From Physcomitrium patens (Eukaryota > Streptophyta > Bryopsida > Funariales > Funariaceae): a DNA stretch of 64,000 nt. Below the pieces are notes generated by a model. It saw nothing but the letters and a program-made list of their open reading frames with translations, was not told where the DNA came from and searched no databases. Made by a program: the position numbers and the translations under genes. Position 1 is the stretch's first letter, and each line of letters opens with the position of its first letter. Below are positions 30,200-42,900 of the stretch, in pieces. The stretch spans positions 5,679,123-5,743,122 of the forward strand of contig NC_037262.1 in assembly GCF_000002425.4 (NCBI RefSeq). Reading direction: 5' to 3'.

Positions 30200-33100
30200 A
30201 AAATTGATATGATATGTTTTAAACCTCTCATAGAGTAAAAAAAGTCTTGATGTTTCCAAAAGGGTTTGTATTTATATTATAGAGAAGCTAAGCACACTAC
30301 TCAACATTGTTCGAAGAAGCAACGCAATTACAAAATAAAGAGTACAATTACCAAAGAAGATAATGTTTTGGAAAACGAGTTTCTCCAATTACAATAGGAA
30401 CCATGCGGCTAGAATTATGTGTAATACCTAATAAAGGTCGTATTCTCTCCTCAGACCCCCCACCTTGATTTATAATAGATGTGCATTTAGGACCTTAAAA
30501 TTACAAAGTCCTTGTCTTATTAGATTCAGGAGCCTCAAAATATTTTATAGACAAAGCTTTTATCAAAAATCAAAAAATACCTTTAGCCAAAAAAACTAAA
30601 TCCATGCATGTAGAAGTCATAGATGGTTGTTTTTTGTCTTTTGAAAATGTTACCCATGAGACTATTCTTTTAGATGTAATAATTAAAGATCATAAAAGCG
30701 CAGTAGTATTTAATGTAATAAGATCTTTCTACAATCCAATTATTTTAGGATTATTGTGGCTAAAAAAATATAACCTTCAAATAGATTGAATTTCTCGTAA
30801 CCTTAATTTTTCTAGTAGTATAATCTAAGATTGAGTTAGCGAAGTATAAGTATAAAAGTCTAGTACTTCCAAACCTCTACTAGTAGATGTGAGAGCTTTC
30901 ATGCATGCTGCAAAAGAAGGATCATCTTTTGCTACATATGCTATGCCCATTTCTAATGGTAAAAAAACATCAAGTCATATTCCTAGCCAATATCAAGAAT
31001 TCAAAGACGTTTTTGAAAAAAAGAATATAGATATTCTTTCAAAGCATTGACCTTATGATTGTTCAATTGATTTGCAAGAAGGAGCTCAACCACCATTTGG
31101 ACCAATCTATAGCTTATCACAAAATGAATTGGTTGCATTTAAAGAGTACATTGATGAGAACTTGGCAAAGAACTTCATATGCCATTTTAAATCCCTATCC
31201 AAAGCTCCTATCTTATTTGTGAAGAAAAAAGATGGATCTCTGTGGATGTTTGTAGATTATTGAAGACTCAATATGATCACTATTAAGAATAGGTATCCTT
31301 TGCCTTTGATTTCAAGACTTCTTGACCAACTCAATCAAGCAAAGATCTATACCAAAATAGATCTACGAAGACCATACAATTTAGTTCGTATCAAAGAAGG
31401 AGATGAATGGAAGACTGCTTTTTGAACTCGGTATGGATATTTTGAATATAATGTCATCTCTTTTAGACTCACAAATGCATTGGCTCCTTTTCAGTATCTT
31501 ATGAATGATATTTTTTGTGAGTTTTTAGATGATTTTGTTGTTTGTTATTTAGATGACATTCTAATCTACTCTAAGAATATAAAAAAATATGAACTTCATA
31601 TTTTTCATGTGTTATAGAAACTTAGAGATATAGGATTATATGCCAAGTTGAAAAAGTATGTATTTTACACCACTCAAGTTGACTTTTTAGGATACATCAT
31701 TTTTAATGAAGGTCTTATGATGGATCCCAAAAAAGTCCAAACTATCATAGATTGGAAGATTCTAAGAATAGTATGAGATGTGCAATACTTTTTGGACTTT
31801 TCTAATTACTATCAAATCTTCATCAAGAAATTTTTTTAAGTTACAGCTTTACTTATACGTTTAGCTTATAAAGACAAACTTTAGTGGAATAAAGAATCAA
31901 AAGTATCATTTGATGCTTTAAAGAAGAAATTTACTTCTACACCAAATTTATATCACGTCCACTTTTTCAAGGCATTTTTTATAGAAACAGATACGTCAAA
32001 CTTTGCTATGGATGCTGTGTTGTCACAAATGAAAATAGATGATAAACTCCACTATGTAGCTTTTCATTCTAAGAAATTTTTAGCACTCAAAATTAATTAT
32101 GACATCCATGACCAAGAACTCGTTGTAATTATGGACTCATTTCAAGAATGGCATCATTATGTAAAAGGTACTTCAAGTCTAGTTACCATATATATAGATC
32201 ATAAGAACCTTGAGTATTTCATGTCAACACGTATTTTGAATTGTTGTCAAATCCATTGGAGCATGTCTTTATCCAGATTCAATTTCAAGTTCACTTATCA
32301 ATCCGAAAAACAGCAAGGTCTATCAGACACCCTTTTTAGATGTTCTTATTTTGCACCAAAAGAAGGAGATGCATCTTTTGATTAACAAAGAATGATTCTT
32401 TTGAAGCTCAAGCATTTTCATCTTTGAGTAATAAAATCAATATTGACTGCTGATTCAATCTTTATCAAGCAAATCCAATTAAGTATGTCCTCTCATCCTC
32501 TTGTTGATGATATCAAAAATCTTTCTTCTAAGTCTTATGATATTTCAAAGTTTGAGTTCAAAAACAACCTCTTTTATTTTGAAAGATTCCTATATGTTTC
32601 AGAAGGAGAAGTATATTTACATGCTCTTCAAGTAAGTCATGACTTTCCAGCAGTAGGACATTTTAGATACAACAAGACTTTAAACCTTATATCTAGAGAT
32701 TTTTGGTGGCCGCAAATGTAGAAGGTGATAAAAGACTTTGTACAATCATGTGATACTTGTTCAAGATCCAAAGTTCTTTGCCATAGACCTTATGGTCTGC
32801 TTCAACTGCTACCTATTCCAAAACAATCATGGTCTTCTATTTCTATGGATTTTATCATGGATCTTCCAATCTCAGATTCACATGATTTTATATTCATAAT
32901 TATAGATCCCTTCACCAAAATGGCACATTTTATACCATGTACAAAATCTATTTCAGGTGAAGAAATATTTAAGTTTTTTATTGACAATATCTATTGCTAT
33001 TATGGATTGCCAAAGGATATTATATCAAATATGGGGACTCAATTTGTATCAAGATTTTGGAGAACCTTATTCAAGATTTTAAAGGTTGATATAAAGTTTT

Positions 33101-33835
33101 TTTTGGCTTTTCATCCTCAAACTGATATACAAACAAAATGGTTGAATCAAATTTTGAAATAGTATTTGAGGTGTACAATCAACTATCATCAAGATGATTG
33201 GATAATTCTTTTACCATTGGCAGAGTTTGCATACAATAATTTAGTATATTTTTCTACTCAATAAACACCTTTCTATGCTAATTATGGTTATCATCCATGA
33301 CTTGATATTTTTGACTTTTTAAAAGTTGATAATCATGTAGCAGAAGATTTAGCAAATCATTTGTCAAAGTTATATGCAACAATGAAGATACAATTAAAAG
33401 CAGCTCAAGGACGACAAAAGACCAATGCAGATGCCTATCGTAAGGAGCAATGATAATTCAACATAGGTGACAAGGTATGGTTACTTTGTCGCAATATCAA
33501 GACTATTCATCTTTGTGATAAGTTGGACTATCATAGCCCGGGACCTTTTTCTATTTGTAAACAAATTAATCATGTTGCTTATCGATTACATCTATCGGAG
33601 TCTATAAAGATCCACCCTGTATTTCACATATCCCTTCTTGAATCATATAAGATAGTGAATATTTTAAGAAGAAGACAAATACCATCTCCTCCTATAGAAG
33701 TAGATAATAATCAAGAGTTTCAAGTGGAAGAAGTCTTAGAGTCAAGGCGGCACCAAAATAGGTTAGAATATCTTGTTCATTGGTACAGATATGATATTAT
33801 GTGAATGCACATAAGAGCCATCAAAGAATCTTAGA
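30200..33835 (+). pseudogene. Element A3 gag end and pol
   Basis: Zinc-knuckle remnant YLYYREAKHTTQHC (Cys lost; about 30265-30310), gag TAG at 30395, and pol in the -1 frame as in element B. Protease LLDSGAS near 30515. RT 31072-31790 with FVKKKDGSL and a kept CYLDDILIYS near 31540. RNase H 31980-32340 ([22 protein letters not shown]). Integrase 32440-33300 with CDTCSRSK, but the first core Asp region reads IIDPFTK, the second is SNMGTQF (Asp to Asn) and the third QTKWLN (Glu to Lys), so the triad is destroyed. GPY/F about 33530-33650. Chromodomain about 33715-33830 (EFQVEEVLESRR...LEYLVHWYRYDI). Many stops, mostly TAA/TAG/TGA from CAA/CAG/CGA/TGG. Confidence 0.9.
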
Positions 33836-34020
33836 AATGCAATACAGAAAGTTGAAGCTTTTCATCAATGAAATCCATCAAAACCAAAATAATGAATAGC
33901 AAATCTTTGCTATAAAAGAAATAAGATGAAAGAAAGATTATTATCTACTTCTATAGGAGGAGATGGCATTCTACCTTTCATCTTTTTTTGTAGCTTGTGT
34001 GTATTTGTGATGCTAAGGAG

Positions 34021-34479
34021 ATGGAAAACCAATAACTAGCAGATTCAACTCAGGAGCTTTCATTTGCAGACTTATTAGATGAGACATTGCAATTGTCACA
34101 ACCTTCAAGATGACGGAATCGAGATGAGGATCCTTAAGAGCAACATATCCTTCTTCGAATAAATGGCGAGATACAACTTGTTTGATATCACAACCTTGGT
34201 AGAGACTTCCACTATTTGGTAATTTTATTAGAGGTAGGAACAATTCTTGATAGTGTTCCAAATATTTTATTTGAAAGAAGTTATGAAGGCTTCAACAATA
34301 ATCAAATAAGAAGTTGGTCTTCTCGCCTTGGTAGGAAATACTATCAATGGCTGAGAAGGCCTATTATCTATCTTTAAAGAGAGCAAAGATCTGAGTATGT
34401 AGCAAATAGAATTCACTACATCTTGGACTTCCTCAACATATGAAGACCGTTCCTTGTAGAACTCATCTCTAAAAAGTAA
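34021..34479 (+). pseudogene. Element A3 extra ORF
   Basis: One frame of 153 codons from the ATG at 34021 (MENQ) to TAA at 34477, ending 5 bp before the 3' LTR. It has internal stops that are all compatible with CAA-to-TAA or CGA-to-TGA. Conserved words against element B: LSQPSR (SQPS), RNRDED (RPRDE), GRKYYQWLRRP (GYYRWLQG) and REQRSEYVANRIHYI (REQQLEFIAEVMRQI). The full copy shows the family length is about 150 residues, longer than B's 117. Function unknown. Confidence 0.65.
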
Positions 34480-34484
34480 GGTAA

Positions 34485-35033
34485 TGTCACGGATATATAC
34501 ATTTATTTCAATAATTACTTATATGATTAGGTAGAAGTAGATAATTATAAATTAATTTCATAAAGTCTATTAGTGAAGCTTTCTAGAAGCTTTATAGACA
34601 TGGTTTTGACTTTAGATGTATTTATAGGTCAAAAACTTGGCCAACAAGTTAACCACATATTGGTAGCTTGTGGAACAAGTTAACTCCACATAATAGCTTG
34701 TAGAACAAGCTAACCATGTGGCACATATATAGATAACTTATCTTGTAAGTTAAGATATGTGGCTAGCAAAGTCATCATGTTTTGGAGGTCCTATAAGACA
34801 TTGCCATATACCTTCTAATTAAGAGTATATATGGAGGCAAGAATGAAGCCTTCTTCACTCTTGTCAGTGCTATTCTAGTCCTTAGTCTTATTTCAAGACT
34901 TTCTAGTCTTCTTGTTATTAACAATAGCCATTCTAGTTAATATTATATTATCTTTTGAGTGACTTTCTAGTTCTCTTTAGTGACACAAGAATATATCGAG
35001 GATTCTCTTTCTTTGAGATTCATCTCCCTAACA
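34485..35033 (+). mobile_element. 3' LTR of A3
   Basis: 549 bp with TATA box TATATATGG near 34825, hairpin GAGTGAAGCC/ACTCTTG... downstream, and an ACTCTTGTCA word at the predicted RNA start, matching the primer-site word of family A leaders. Confidence 0.88.
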
Positions 35034-35038
35034 TATAT

Positions 35039-38000
35039 TGATTGTCTTGTATGGCTCAAATAAAGACACATGGAATACAAGATGGATTTTTATAGACTGT
35101 GATATGTGTAATCGATAAGCAATTAAATTAATCTATTCATAAATAGAGAATGGTCCAAGTCTATGATAATCTAGCTTGTCACAAAGACAAATAGTTTTAA
35201 TATTATAACGAAGTAACCATATCTTATCCCTCACATAGAATTAAGGTTGCTTCTTGTGATAGACATGTGCATTGACTTTTTGTCATTCTTGAGCTTCTTT
35301 TAATTGTACCTTTATTGTTGCATGTAGCTCTGACAATCGATTTGCCATATCTTTCGTCATAGGATTATCAACTTTTTAAAAGTCAAAAGTGTCAAATCAT
35401 GAATGATAACCATAATTGGTAAAAAAAGATGTTTATTCAGTAGAAGAGTATACCAAATTATTGTAAGCAAACTTTGCCAATGGCAAAAGATTTGTCCAAT
35501 CATTTTATTGATAGTTGATGGTACACCTCAAATACTACTCTAAAACTTGATTTATCTACTTTGGTTGTCCATTAGTTTGAGGATGGAAAGCCAAAGCTAG
35601 TTTTATATCCATCTTCAATATCTTAAAAAGAATTTTCTAAAATCTCAATAAAAACTATGTTCCTTTGTTTGATATAATATCTCTTGATAATCTATGATAG
35701 TAATAGATGTTGTCAAGGAAGAGTTTAGTTGTTCCTTCACCTATGATAGATTTTGTATATGGTATAAAATGTACCACCTTAGTGAAACAATGTACAATGA
35801 TGAATATAAAATCATATGAACTTGAAGTTGGAAGATCCATGCTAAAATCCATACAAACACAAGACCGTGGTTATTCTGATATAGGTAATGGTTGAAAGAG
35901 TCCATAAGATTAATGACGAGGAGTTTTTGATCTTAAACAAATATCACATGTCTGCATAAATTCTATAACAGCCTTTCATATTTGAGACTACCAAAAATCT
36001 CTGGATATAAGCTCTAAAGTCTTATTATATTCAAAATATCCTATTGCAAGGAAATTGTGACGAGCTTCAAGAGCACATAATCATGCTTCTTCTTTTGGAA
36101 CATATAAGTATCCTTCAAAATAGAGCAAGTTCTCCTTAAACTCAAACTTGGAAGTATCTTGAGACTTAGAAGAATTGTTTTTAGTATTATGAACAAGAAG
36201 GTATGAGGACATACATGCTTAGATTTGCTTGAGTAAAGTCAAATCAACCGTCAATGTTGATTTCATTTCTTAGACATGAAATTATTTTGACTTCAATAAA
36301 ATTATATTTTATTAGTCAAAAGCTACTTTTTTTCTTTTGGTATAAGATAAGAATATCTATAAAGGGCATGAGACAAACATTGTTGTTTTTCTAACTGATA
36401 AGTGATATTAAACTCAAATCTTGACAAAGACATGCTCCAACGAGCTTGGCAACAATTCAAAACATAAATTGATATGAAATACTCGAGGTTCTTGTGATCC
36501 TTATATATAGTGATTAGACTTGAAGTGCCTTCTAAGTAATGACGCCATTCTTGAAAAGAATCCACAATTGCAAGAAGTTTCTTATTGTAGATCTCATAAT
36601 TGATCTTAGCTATTGAAAATTTTCTTGAATGAAAAGCTATTGGATAAAGTTTGTCATTTGTCCCTATTTGTAATAAGACTGCACCCAAAGCAAAGTCAGA
36701 TGCATATGTTTCCATAAAAAAATGCTTTGAAAAAGTCAATATGATGCAAGATTGATACAAAAGTAAAAGCTTTTTTCAAAGCTTCAAATGATGCTTCTAC
36801 TTCTTTACTCCCCTCAAGCTTATCTTTACAAGTTAAGCGTGTAAGTGACGTGACAATTTGAGAAAAGTTCTTGATGAAGATCTAATAGTAATTAGCAAAT
36901 CTCAAAAAGTATTGTACATCTCTTACTATTTTTGGAATCTTCCAATCCATGATTGTATGAACTTTTTTAAGTTCCATCATTAGACCATTGTTTGAAATGA
37001 TGTTTCCTAAGAAGTCAACTTGAGTAATGTAAAATATACACTTTTTCATCTTGGTGTACAATCTTGAATTTCTAAGTTTTTGTAATACACAACTAACATA
37101 AACATCATGTTCTTCTATATTCTTAGAATAGATTAAAATGTCATCTAAGTAACAAATAACAAAATCATCTAGAAACTCACAAAAAATATCATTCATAAGA
37201 TGTTGAAAAATAGCTGGTATATTCACGAGTCCAAAAGGCATGACATTATATTCAAAGTATCCATACTTTGTTCAAAATGCAATCTTCTAGTCATCTCCTT
37301 TTTTAATACAGACTAGATTGTACGCTCCTCGTAGATCTATTTTCATATAGATCTTAGCTTGATTAATTGATCAAAAAGTCCAAATATCAAAGATAAAAGA
37401 TATCTATTTTTTATGGTAATCTTGTTGAGTCTTCGATAATCTACACACATTTGTAATGATCTATCTTTTTTCTTCACAAATAAGATAGGAGCTCTTGCAA
37501 GAGATTTTAAATGGTGTATGAAATTCTTGGCCAAGTTCTCATCAATGTATTTCTTGAGTTCAGCCAACTCATTTTGTGATAAACTATAGATTGGACCAAA
37601 TGGCAGCTGTGTTCTTTCTTTAAGATCGATTGAGCAATCATATGGACGATGTTCTAAAAAAATATCTGCATTCTTCTTCTCAAAAATATCTTTAAAATCT
37701 TGATATTGAATTGGAATTTCACTTGAAATCTTTCTATCATTTAAAATAGGTGTGGCATAAACAATAAAAGACGATCCTTCTTTTGCAACATGAAATAAAG
37801 CTTTTGCACCTATAAGTATAGATTTGGCTATACTAGACTCATGGCTTTCTATTGGATTAAAAAAACTCTTAATGATGTTTGAAGAAAAGTCAAGTCTACA
37901 AGAAATCCAATCTATCATAGAATTATACTTTTTTAGCCACAATAAATCTAAAATGACTAGATTAGAGAGAGATCTAATTATATTAAAAATTACAAACCTA

Positions 38001-38098
38001 TTATGACCATTTATTACTACATCTATAGAAAGTGTTTCATGACTAATATTTCTAAAAGATAACATACGAATATCTATGACTTCTATATGTATAGTGTT
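35039..38098 (-). pseudogene. A2 pol: GPY/F, integrase, RNase H, RT, protease part
   Basis: Minus strand, right to left. Protease C-terminal part with [24 protein letters not shown] (38098-37900). RT 37560-36880 with [19 protein letters not shown] and CYLDDILIYS (YxDD kept) near 37150. RNase H 36760-36323 ([25 protein letters not shown]). Integrase about 36150-35560 with DFSMDLPTSSSYDF and HCFTK in place of the DRxTK Asp. GPY/F near 35200-35040. Numerous stops and several frame changes. The element continues at 28518 (chromodomain) and at 39433 (protease start). Confidence 0.87.
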
Positions 38099-39422
38099 GT
38101 ATAGCATGATTTGCTATCTAGGAATATACTAGATATCTAGCTATAGAGATTTTAGCTTAAACTTTTATATGAATCTTCTCATAGCTTCCAAAACTCCTTT
38201 ATTTTGCATAAAACTCAAAATATAACAAAATCCCTTCAAAACATATTTTTCTTACAAAGGATTTTCTCGTCCTATACTTAAGAAATTCATAACTCTTGAT
38301 CTAGGTATTTAATTTGTTTCAAATTTATAGAGTAGGTAGAATTTATCCTTAAATTTTATCACAAAAAAAACCAATTGCAAATTCACGCTCAATCTTTTGG
38401 CATCTAAGAAATCCTAGCACATGCTCTAAACCCTAATTTACAAGTACCTAAGCATTATTTTCTTAATATCTCATGAACTCAATACTCAAATGTCATCAAA
38501 ATTATGTACAAAGTTTACTAACATGAAATTACACATTCTCTGATATTTTGAGCCAAAATTTTGTCAAATTGCTAAAGATATAGCTCAAGACACAACTACT
38601 AGTAAATCGGATCACTTACTACCCTTAGTTTGCATGCACTGACTTCAAAATCCAATAACTCCTTCACTTCAACTTGGAATCTAGTAAATAGTTGCAAAAA
38701 GTATAGCCACAAAAGTGATCTCTCTAGTTGCAGTCGCTGATCCTCAATTGCCATTTGTACGTGTACGTTATGTCAAAAAGAGTGACAGTAGCTCCCAAAT
38801 CAATACCTTAACTTTGAGAGCCTATATTTCCTTCATATAAACTCCAAATCATATAAGATTTGTACCAAAATCATTGCAAAAAATATAAAATTACTGACCT
38901 TAGCCTTCAAAGCTCGAATGGCCTCAAAAAACTAATCCTAATCTCTAATATGGCCTCGAGCAGCCTCCTCAAAGCCTATTGGTCATGATTTTTGATCAAT
39001 AGAAATGGAGATTTTCATCATCCATCTCCATTCATCTATATGGATGTCCTAAACTCTCTTTGCTATTAAAACCCTTTTTCAACCCTTTTAGTTATAAAAT
39101 TTACATAATTTATGTTCTAAACACCAAATAAGAGAACCAAAATAATTTTTGAAAGGTCACCAATGTCTAACAAAGGTGACTCTAAATATTTAGAAGTTAC
39201 TATCAATCAAAACCAATCTTAAAAGCCACTATCAAAAGAAATTAAAGTTATACAAATTCTATAGTAATCTTTTTAAACAACCTCTTTTCAAGGTAATAAT
39301 CAAATTATATTCTACAACCAATTAAAATCTACTAATATGGCTCTCACTATGTTACTTACTAAATTATATATTAAGTACATAGTTACATTATTTTCATATA
39401 GTAGCCAAACCACAACACGACA
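38099..39422 (-). mobile_element. LTR-like block E inserted in A2 protease
   Basis: About 1.32 kb interrupting protease codons: the sequence before 38098 and after 39430 is contiguous in element B. In sense (minus) it starts TGTCGTGTTG and contains a GGCCATATTAGAGATTAGG-like segment and GAGGCTGCTCGAGGCC, both typical of LTR family D, but its U3 part is different. It is therefore a diverged relative of D. The exact ends and target duplication could not be fixed because both flanks are mutated. Confidence 0.65.
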
Positions 39423-39432
39423 ACGGGTTTGG

Positions 39433-40610
39433 TTTTTTGTACTAATTATATATTATGATTTTTAATAAATTCTTCATCTAAAAAATAAACAGAGGCTTTT
39501 TATTTATTAGATTTTAAATGCTCATCTATTGTAAAACAAGGAGAGGCTATTGAGGAGAGAATAGGACCTTCATTAGGAATTATACAAGATTCTATCCACA
39601 CATTCCCTATTACAGCTGGACAAATTTGTTTTTTGACATGTTTTCATCTTTGACAGCAATATTCCTCATTTTATAGTTGCGTCATTTCTTTGGACAATAT
39701 TGAGCAATGTGCTTAGCTTCTCCACAATATAAACATAGTCCTTCTTCACAACAACAAGTCTTTTCTTATTCAGTAAGAAGTTTAAAATATACTGCATCAA
39801 TTTGCATGTCTTCTACTTCCAAATGCTTAGATTGAGAGGTCATTGGTGTCGTCATTGAATTGTAATAATATTGAGGTTTTTTTGTATGATTCTCAAATCA
39901 AAATTCAAAAAAATAATTGTTACATTTTACAACAAAGTCAATTGCTTGACTCAATGTTTGAGGATCAGGTAAATTGAGCATCAATTTCTTTACTTCATAT
40001 TGTAATCCATAGAAAAATTGGTTGATGAATGTTGCATCATCCCACTTGATATATATCGCTAATTATCAAAATTGTAAAGTATATAATATCACTCATCGAC
40101 TGCCTTGTTACAAGATATAAATCTTATTGGTTGCAACATAGATTGCATCATATTCTCCATACATAGATCAAAACTCCATTAAAATTTCTTCCAAATTATC
40201 CAATATTGGATCACATTGTTCAAGAAATGATAAAAACCATGATAAAGCAGAACCTGAAAATAGTGTTCCAATAAACCTCACTTGTGATCCTTGAGTTGGA
40301 TAACTTTGAGGTTGTAGTTCAATTATCAGTTGTACGTGATTGATGAATCCTCGAAACTTAGATCTTGTGCCATCAAACTTCTCATGCAATCTAATTTTTA
40401 ATTCCTTGAAACTTGAATGATGTTTTGTTGTAGGAGTAGTAGTATGGCTTAGTATAGATGTTGAAGCAACTCCAATCATCTCTATATTTCCATTGCTTGA
40501 TAATCTTGTTGCTTCTTATAGACATAGACTAAGTTGATGCATTGCAAGTATTAACTCTCTCATTTGCTCTTGCATTTGAGTCATTATACTCTTCATTTCA
40601 GCAAGCTCTA
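39433..40610 (-). pseudogene. A2 protease start and gag
   Basis: Protease FLDEEF-type segment (39433-39540), then PAVIGNVWIES, the same pol start as element B (PATIGTVWLDN). Zinc knuckle: CLYCGEAKHIAQYC (CX2CX4HX4C) near 39680-39735. Capsid with LSWFLSFLEQC and VRFIGTLFSGSAL (ORF 40168-40479). N-terminus near 40605. The candidate slip site reads A AAA AAC here. Several stops. Confidence 0.8.
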
Positions 40611-40817
40611 CCATGCTAGCATAATAAAAAGAAAGGTGTCTATTCTCACAAAATAAAATATTCAAGAATCAAGAAAAAATTTCTAGAAACAATATCAGTT
40701 TAGAAGAGGGTAATCTGCAACTTCTAATATCCTTATGTCTTATCAAGAAAAAGGGGTAATCCACTCTTAATCAAGAAAAGACAAAGCTCTGATATTATAT
40801 GTCTACTCTTGTCAATC
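40611..40817 (-). other. A2 leader and primer site
   Basis: Leader with GGGTAATCTGCAACTTC and GGGGTAATCCACTC words as in element B. Beside the LTR the plus strand reads ACTCTTGTCAAT (40805-40816). The predicted RNA start in the A2 LTR (sense ACTCTTATCAAT, from 40998 downward, 31 nt after the TATA box start) would pair at 11 of 12 positions. Confidence 0.6.
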
Positions 40818-41365
40818 TGTCAAAGATACATACTAGAAGAAGATGCATAAAGTTATGGAATCTATATAAAAAAAAAAAGTGATAAAATAGAAGAAAGTAT
40901 GTATATTCAAAGAAGAACTGGAATGACTATTGCCATAGACTAGAAAACATAAGACTCTTGAAACTAGACTAAAAAGCAAGAAAAGAATTGATAAGAGTGA
41001 AGAAGGCCTCACTCTTGCCTCTATATATACTACTTAACTTAGAAATATTTGGCAACATGCTATAAGACCTCTAATACACGTCCAGCTTATAGGATACATG
41101 TCCAATTTGCAAGGCAAGTTTCCTAGGTGTGCACTATATGTCCAACTTGTACTATAAGTAGTCAACATGTCGACACGCAGCCTCCACGTTGGCCAAGTTT
41201 TCAACCTATTAATCACCTATAGACATGTATGAAGCTTCTAGAAAGCATCTATAAAGCTTCTAGAAAGCTTTCCACAAGATATTATCATATTTATCTACTT
41301 TGACTTACTTCTACCTATTCTTATTATCTAGATAATTATCAGGATAAATATGTATGTCTGTAACA
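40818..41365 (-). mobile_element. 5' LTR of element A2
   Basis: 548 bp, TGTCAAAGATACA to GTCTGTAACA. TATA box TATATATA at 41022-41029 (minus). U3 holds GAAGCTTCTAGAA (41229-41241), a single three-unit heat-shock element, against the long array in element B. Confidence 0.88.
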
Positions 41366-41600
41366 ATAATCTACAACCTTTAAAACATTACAAAAAAAAA
41401 TAAAATAATCTACTTACTTTAAAAATAAAACAAGAATAATTAATCAATACTCTTGTCAAATTATCAAGGACATGAATCATAAACAAATAAACCTCAATAC
41501 ACTCTTATGTCACTCAAAAAGAATAAATATTGACTCTAAATTAATATAATATAAAAACTAAAATATCTATTGCAAAAGTCAAGAAGACTAGAGTGTTGTT
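41366..41600 (-). mobile_element. A1 leader end and truncated 5' LTR
   Basis: 41366-41457 is leader (ATAATCTACAACC, TAATCTACTTAC) continuing 16877, with the primer-site word ACTCTTGTCAA at 41444-41454. The 5' LTR then begins TATCAAGGACATGAATC at 41458 and follows family A for about 140 bp before similarity ends near 41600. This is the outer right limit of the transposon nest. Confidence 0.7.
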
Positions 41601-42900
41601 TAATACTATTATGAATAATATAGTTTCTTAGAATTTCTTTTGTTTTCAACTTGAGAGGTGGTTTGTAAAAAACTTTTAAAAACCTTGTTAAAAATTGCTT
41701 AAAATAACTATTAAAAATTTAATTTTTTTACTTCTTCTAATTATTTGAATGAAGATGTATTTATATTTATGTTGACATATTTAGACTTATAATGAAAGAA
41801 TGACTTAGTCCATTTCATTGCCTCTTTTCACTTTACATTATATTTACTTTATATTATATTCAAAGGTCTATGCTTTCAAAAAAAAAAAAAAAAAAAAAAA
41901 CTATTTTTCACAAAACATAGAAATTTGGTATGACTTTTGAACCATGACCTTTCAAAATGAGTTTCTAGGTATAAAGGCCCTCTTAATTCAATAAATAAGT
42001 AAACATTCTAAAAATGTGCTGAAATCTAACAATCATAAAAACATGAATACTTATCACTTGAAACATACATTGAATGAGGGAACAAAATTTGAACTCAAAA
42101 TTCCCTTCAAAAACAATGTTGTCACATCTACATTGCTGTATTAGATTGATTAGGGCGTGCATTCGGAGTTGCAAAATAGGTTGCTCTCACTTGGATTGTG
42201 CTATACTGCAAGGAATTGACCATATACTGAAACAGTATTTGCATGCCAAGCAGATTCCTCGCTCGTCCCAAATTCAGTTCAAAAAACATGATCACTTGCC
42301 CCTGCTTCGACATGTTCGAACTCTTTCAGGTGGTTTCCTCCATTGCTGCGCACACCGTGACAACCATGAATGGAGACAGCCCCTACCGACAAAGAGACGC
42401 AAAACTAAGCAAGCAGTGCACGACAAACGGCAGTCTTGAAGAACGAGGAAAACTTATTGCAAATATTGTAAGAATGCATTGAATGCAGCACAACGCCACC
42501 CATAATCCATGTATTCAGTTCAGCAACCTCGTATCATTTCCTATACATTCAAAGACCGGTCCATGGGGTACTGTTTACAAGTGCGCAACACATTTACCGA
42601 AGGGCCCTTCTTGGTTGTACGATTTTGCTGTATAAATCACGGCGAAGTAGTCATTATCCCACCATTGCCATCTAAAAGTAGGATTGTATACAACTCTGCC
42701 CACTGGATCGTCCATAAAAAGTGGAGCTAATTCAACTCCAATGAATAAAGGATGGCTCCAACTGTCAGAGGCGGTGCACCCAGAACATTCTAACGTACCA
42801 ACACTCGGTTCTACTAAAATCAGAATCAATTCAATCAATTTATACCTCAAATGATGGGCCACCCAATAGCCCATCTCACACATTTGCTGCCCATCGACAC
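41601..42900. other. Transition into low-copy DNA; no gene recognised
   Basis: AT-rich to about 42060 with a poly-A run at 41878-41900. GC then rises. Short ORFs on both strands (e.g. 42074-42439 +, 42575-42883 -) have no familiar motif and overlap each other. Part of this may be 3' untranslated sequence of GLOX. Confidence 0.3.

Larger units (their letters stand above)
28524..35033 (+). mobile_element. Element A3: plus-strand chromovirus inserted in A2
   Basis: Bounded by a perfect 5-bp duplication TATAT (28519-28523 and 35034-35038). The left LTR is 28524-28910 (truncated), the right LTR 34485-35033 (549 bp, TGTCACGGATAT to CTCCCTAACA). Between them are a D LTR (28911-30188) that replaces the LTR end, leader and most of gag, then zinc knuckle, PR, RT, RNase H, INT, chromodomain and the extra ORF. 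Removing it restores a continuous A2 chromodomain linker, which proves the insertion. Confidence 0.9.
16878..41365 (-). mobile_element. Element A2: chromovirus split by nested insertions
   Basis: Minus-strand Ty3/gypsy element whose two LTRs (16878-17420 and 40818-41365) are clearly a pair, flanked by the duplication ATAAC (left, 16873-16877) and ATAAT (right, 41366-41370). Three insertions split it: copia 17720-28023, gypsy A3 28524-35033 and LTR-like block E about 38099-39422. Removing these leaves about 6.3 kb, matching element B. Order on the minus strand: 5' LTR, leader, gag, protease, RT, RNase H, integrase, GPY/F, chromodomain, extra ORF, 3' LTR. Confidence 0.88.

Noticed and set aside
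40780-40817. TATCAGAGC near the A2 LTR as an initiator-Met tRNA primer site
   Set aside because: The word (about 40784-40792, minus) is 26 or more bases from the LTR, is followed by non-matching sequence, and is not kept adjacent to the LTR in B or C.
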